DNA of 64,000 bases from Istiophorus platypterus (Eukaryota; Chordata; Actinopteri; Istiophoriformes; Istiophoridae): contig CM029116.1 in NCBI GenBank assembly GCA_016859345.1, forward strand, positions 632,001 through 696,000, in the 5' to 3' direction. A model generated the notes under the pieces. That model saw only the letters and a list, made by a program, of their open reading frames with translations, did no database searches and had not been told where the DNA came from. Shown here piece by piece: positions 62,269-64,000 of the stretch; positions within the stretch are counted from its first letter, which is position 1, and the number at the start of each line of letters is the position of its first letter. The position numbers and the translations under genes were made by a program.

Positions 62269-64000
62269 TTAATGATTGAACTGTCAGCATCAGTATAAGT
62301 AGTAGTAGGACTGATCTCAGTAGTATTACTGCCACAGAAGGATTTATACTAAAGGTAGAACAACTGCTACTATTAAAACTACTGCTACTATTCATGGTAC
62401 TAGTACTACGACACTGCAGTAGCTGTGTTAGTAACTATGTCGGTACATTTACCCTGTTGCAGCTGGAGGTACTGCGTACTTTGAAATAGAAAGTTTCATG
62501 TTCAGAACTGGACACTTTCTCACTGAGTGTCGTGCTGGCTGCAGTTGAAGACCCCCCCCCCCCCCGCAGTATTAAACACACTTTTATAAATAATCCAGCT
62601 CTTACAGGAAGAAATCATCAGAGCATGTACTTGTACTTTGGACAGTACGTTTTTGCCACTGGTACTTTGTGACTCTTATTGTTCTCAGTGCTGGGATTTT
62701 ACAGGAGAAGTAGAAAAGTAGAAGTCTGACATTAAGGCACAGTTGTTTTGTCCATTGGTTGTAGGAGCAGCGGTAACAGTTACAACAGTGAGTGAATGCA
62801 TCACACTCTGATACAAAACTCCACCGTTAACACTGACACAGTCCATTCAGCTTATTTTATAGCAGCTGGATCTGGTTTCGCTTGGTACCAAACTGTCCAG
62901 GACACGTGACATAACTACAGTTTACCTGCTGCGACTACAGGGTCAACACCAGGCCTGACCCCCCCCCCCCCCCACTCCCAGGGTTAACGCCTCAACTCTG
63001 CTGACACTGAGAACTGCTGTGTGCTTCGCTGAAGCTAAAGATTTGGCAGCCTGATCTGATTGAAGATTTAATGAACTGGCGGCGATGTGCCTCGTCGGCA
63101 AATCAAACAATGAAGCATTTCGAATTCTCTACCTAACAAATAAAAGATTAGTCAGAAACAAGGTGTAAATGCAGCAGAAGGTGAACACGTCTGTCCCGTG
63201 ATGGTCAGAGCCTCGACGTATCACCGTTCATTGATTGTTCATAAAGTTGTCCTTCAACGCTAGCCGCTGGTGCGAGCACAAAGGAGCAGAAGTGGTGCTG
63301 TTATCAGTAGTGTTAATATCAGTAGTGTTAGCAGCAGCGGTATTTACAGCGGCGGATGCCGACGCCGCCGCTCACAGCATCTTCATGCAGACCTGACAGC
63401 GGCTGATCAGGCTGCCTGGAAACTCCCCGGTGGCAGTCTGAGGCTTTGGCTTGCTGCGGGACGAGAGACATACACACACATGTTATCACAGGACGGAGAG
63501 AGAGACGCCGGGTTCGGCTCCTTTGGCCCGAGGTTGGAGGTTCTTACACCAGGTAAGAACCAGAGAGAAAGTGAGTTCACTAAATCTAATTGGTCCCAGT
63601 TAAGAATTTCAGAGACTGATGCTGAAAATTCTTGAATCCATAATGAATTTAAACAAAAAGTGGCCTCGGTTCCCGTCAAACATAAAAGTATAGCAACACT
63701 AGTGACCTCGCTGTGTTTGAAACCTCCCCAGCTGCCAGTTGAAAAGAGGACACCGCCCCCTGCTGGTGCTCAAGAGAACGGCAGCTGTATTCTGTCTCCA
63801 CATGAGGGTTTTCTTTAGGGTTGATCTTTGTACTTTGACTGATTTCATACCCTGGTGTGGAGAACAATGGATCAATTCAACTGTTACAGCTAGACTGAAA
63901 ATTGAACCTGAACCTCAGGCAACATGATTCCGGAAAAAAACAAAGATGACAACACAGTAAACACTAAAACCGCATCACCATATAAAACCAGAACCACATA
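62269..64000. other. Right end of window
   Basis: Two C homopolymers; no exon or RNA gene recognised. Confidence 0.5.
62552..62565. repeat. C14 homopolymer
   Basis: Fourteen C; a similar C run lies at 62959..62973. Confidence 0.85.

Overview
This window is vertebrate nuclear DNA, almost certainly from a teleost fish and probably a percomorph. It has no prokaryotic gene layout. It holds long introns with GT/AG borders, dense CA/GT, TC and trinucleotide microsatellites, and several interspersed repeats that I recognise as common in spiny-rayed fishes. It also holds three recognisable protein genes, all on the minus strand. The percomorph assignment is inference from the repeats and from the form of the prosomatostatins.

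Layout. (1) 206..26663, minus: a complete 19-exon endothelin-converting-enzyme-2 gene (ece2, M13 zinc metallopeptidase). Every splice junction was placed by hand. The joined reading frame is 763 codons plus a TAG stop, with HELTH, the downstream Glu zinc ligand, NAYY, one N-terminal membrane anchor and the C-terminal CEVW all present. Exon 1 lies in a CpG-rich promoter near 26.6 kb, 9.2 kb upstream of exon 2. Introns 1, 3, 10 and 15 carry large simple or degenerate tandem repeats. (2) 27..36 kb: no gene recognised. This stretch has pyrimidine-rich DNA, a roughly 2 kb (TCA/TCG)n array with a 348-bp higher-order period, and a decayed Tc1-like transposase. (3) 36488..39376, minus: sst1 (prosomatostatin-I, somatostatin-14 [14 protein letters not shown]), two exons, with a TATA box and a consensus CRE (TGACGTCA). 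A block of about 970 bp holding the promoter and exon 1 is repeated head-to-tail at 39515..40482. The second copy has a one-base frameshift in the signal peptide. (4) 40.5..53.2 kb: no gene recognised. It holds CA/GT tracts, a pair of related tRNA-like elements, a perfect 161-bp tandem duplication, a LINE reverse-transcriptase remnant and a dispersed repeat pair. (5) 53246..55872, minus: sst3 (formerly PSS-II, [Tyr7,Gly10]-somatostatin-14 AGCKNFYWKGFTSC), two exons. (6) 56..64 kb: no gene recognised; an (AGT)n array, a 144-bp tandem duplication and a candidate conserved non-coding stretch upstream of sst3.

How the genes relate. sst3 and sst1 sit head-to-tail about 13 kb apart, have the same two-exon plan with a phase-0 intron, and end in closely related hormones. 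That is what a local duplication would leave. Both precursors end in a 28-residue segment after a single Arg (SS-28 type) with an internal Arg-Lys before the 14-residue hormone. ece2 encodes a membrane peptidase that processes neuropeptides in acidic secretory compartments. It is functionally close to peptide hormones, but its position next to sst1/sst3 is best read as conserved linkage, not co-regulation.

The most noteworthy item is the duplicated sst1 promoter and first exon. The two copies differ only by five single-base homopolymer-length changes. This is either a very recent tandem duplication or a false duplication made during assembly. I found no clearly new biological system.
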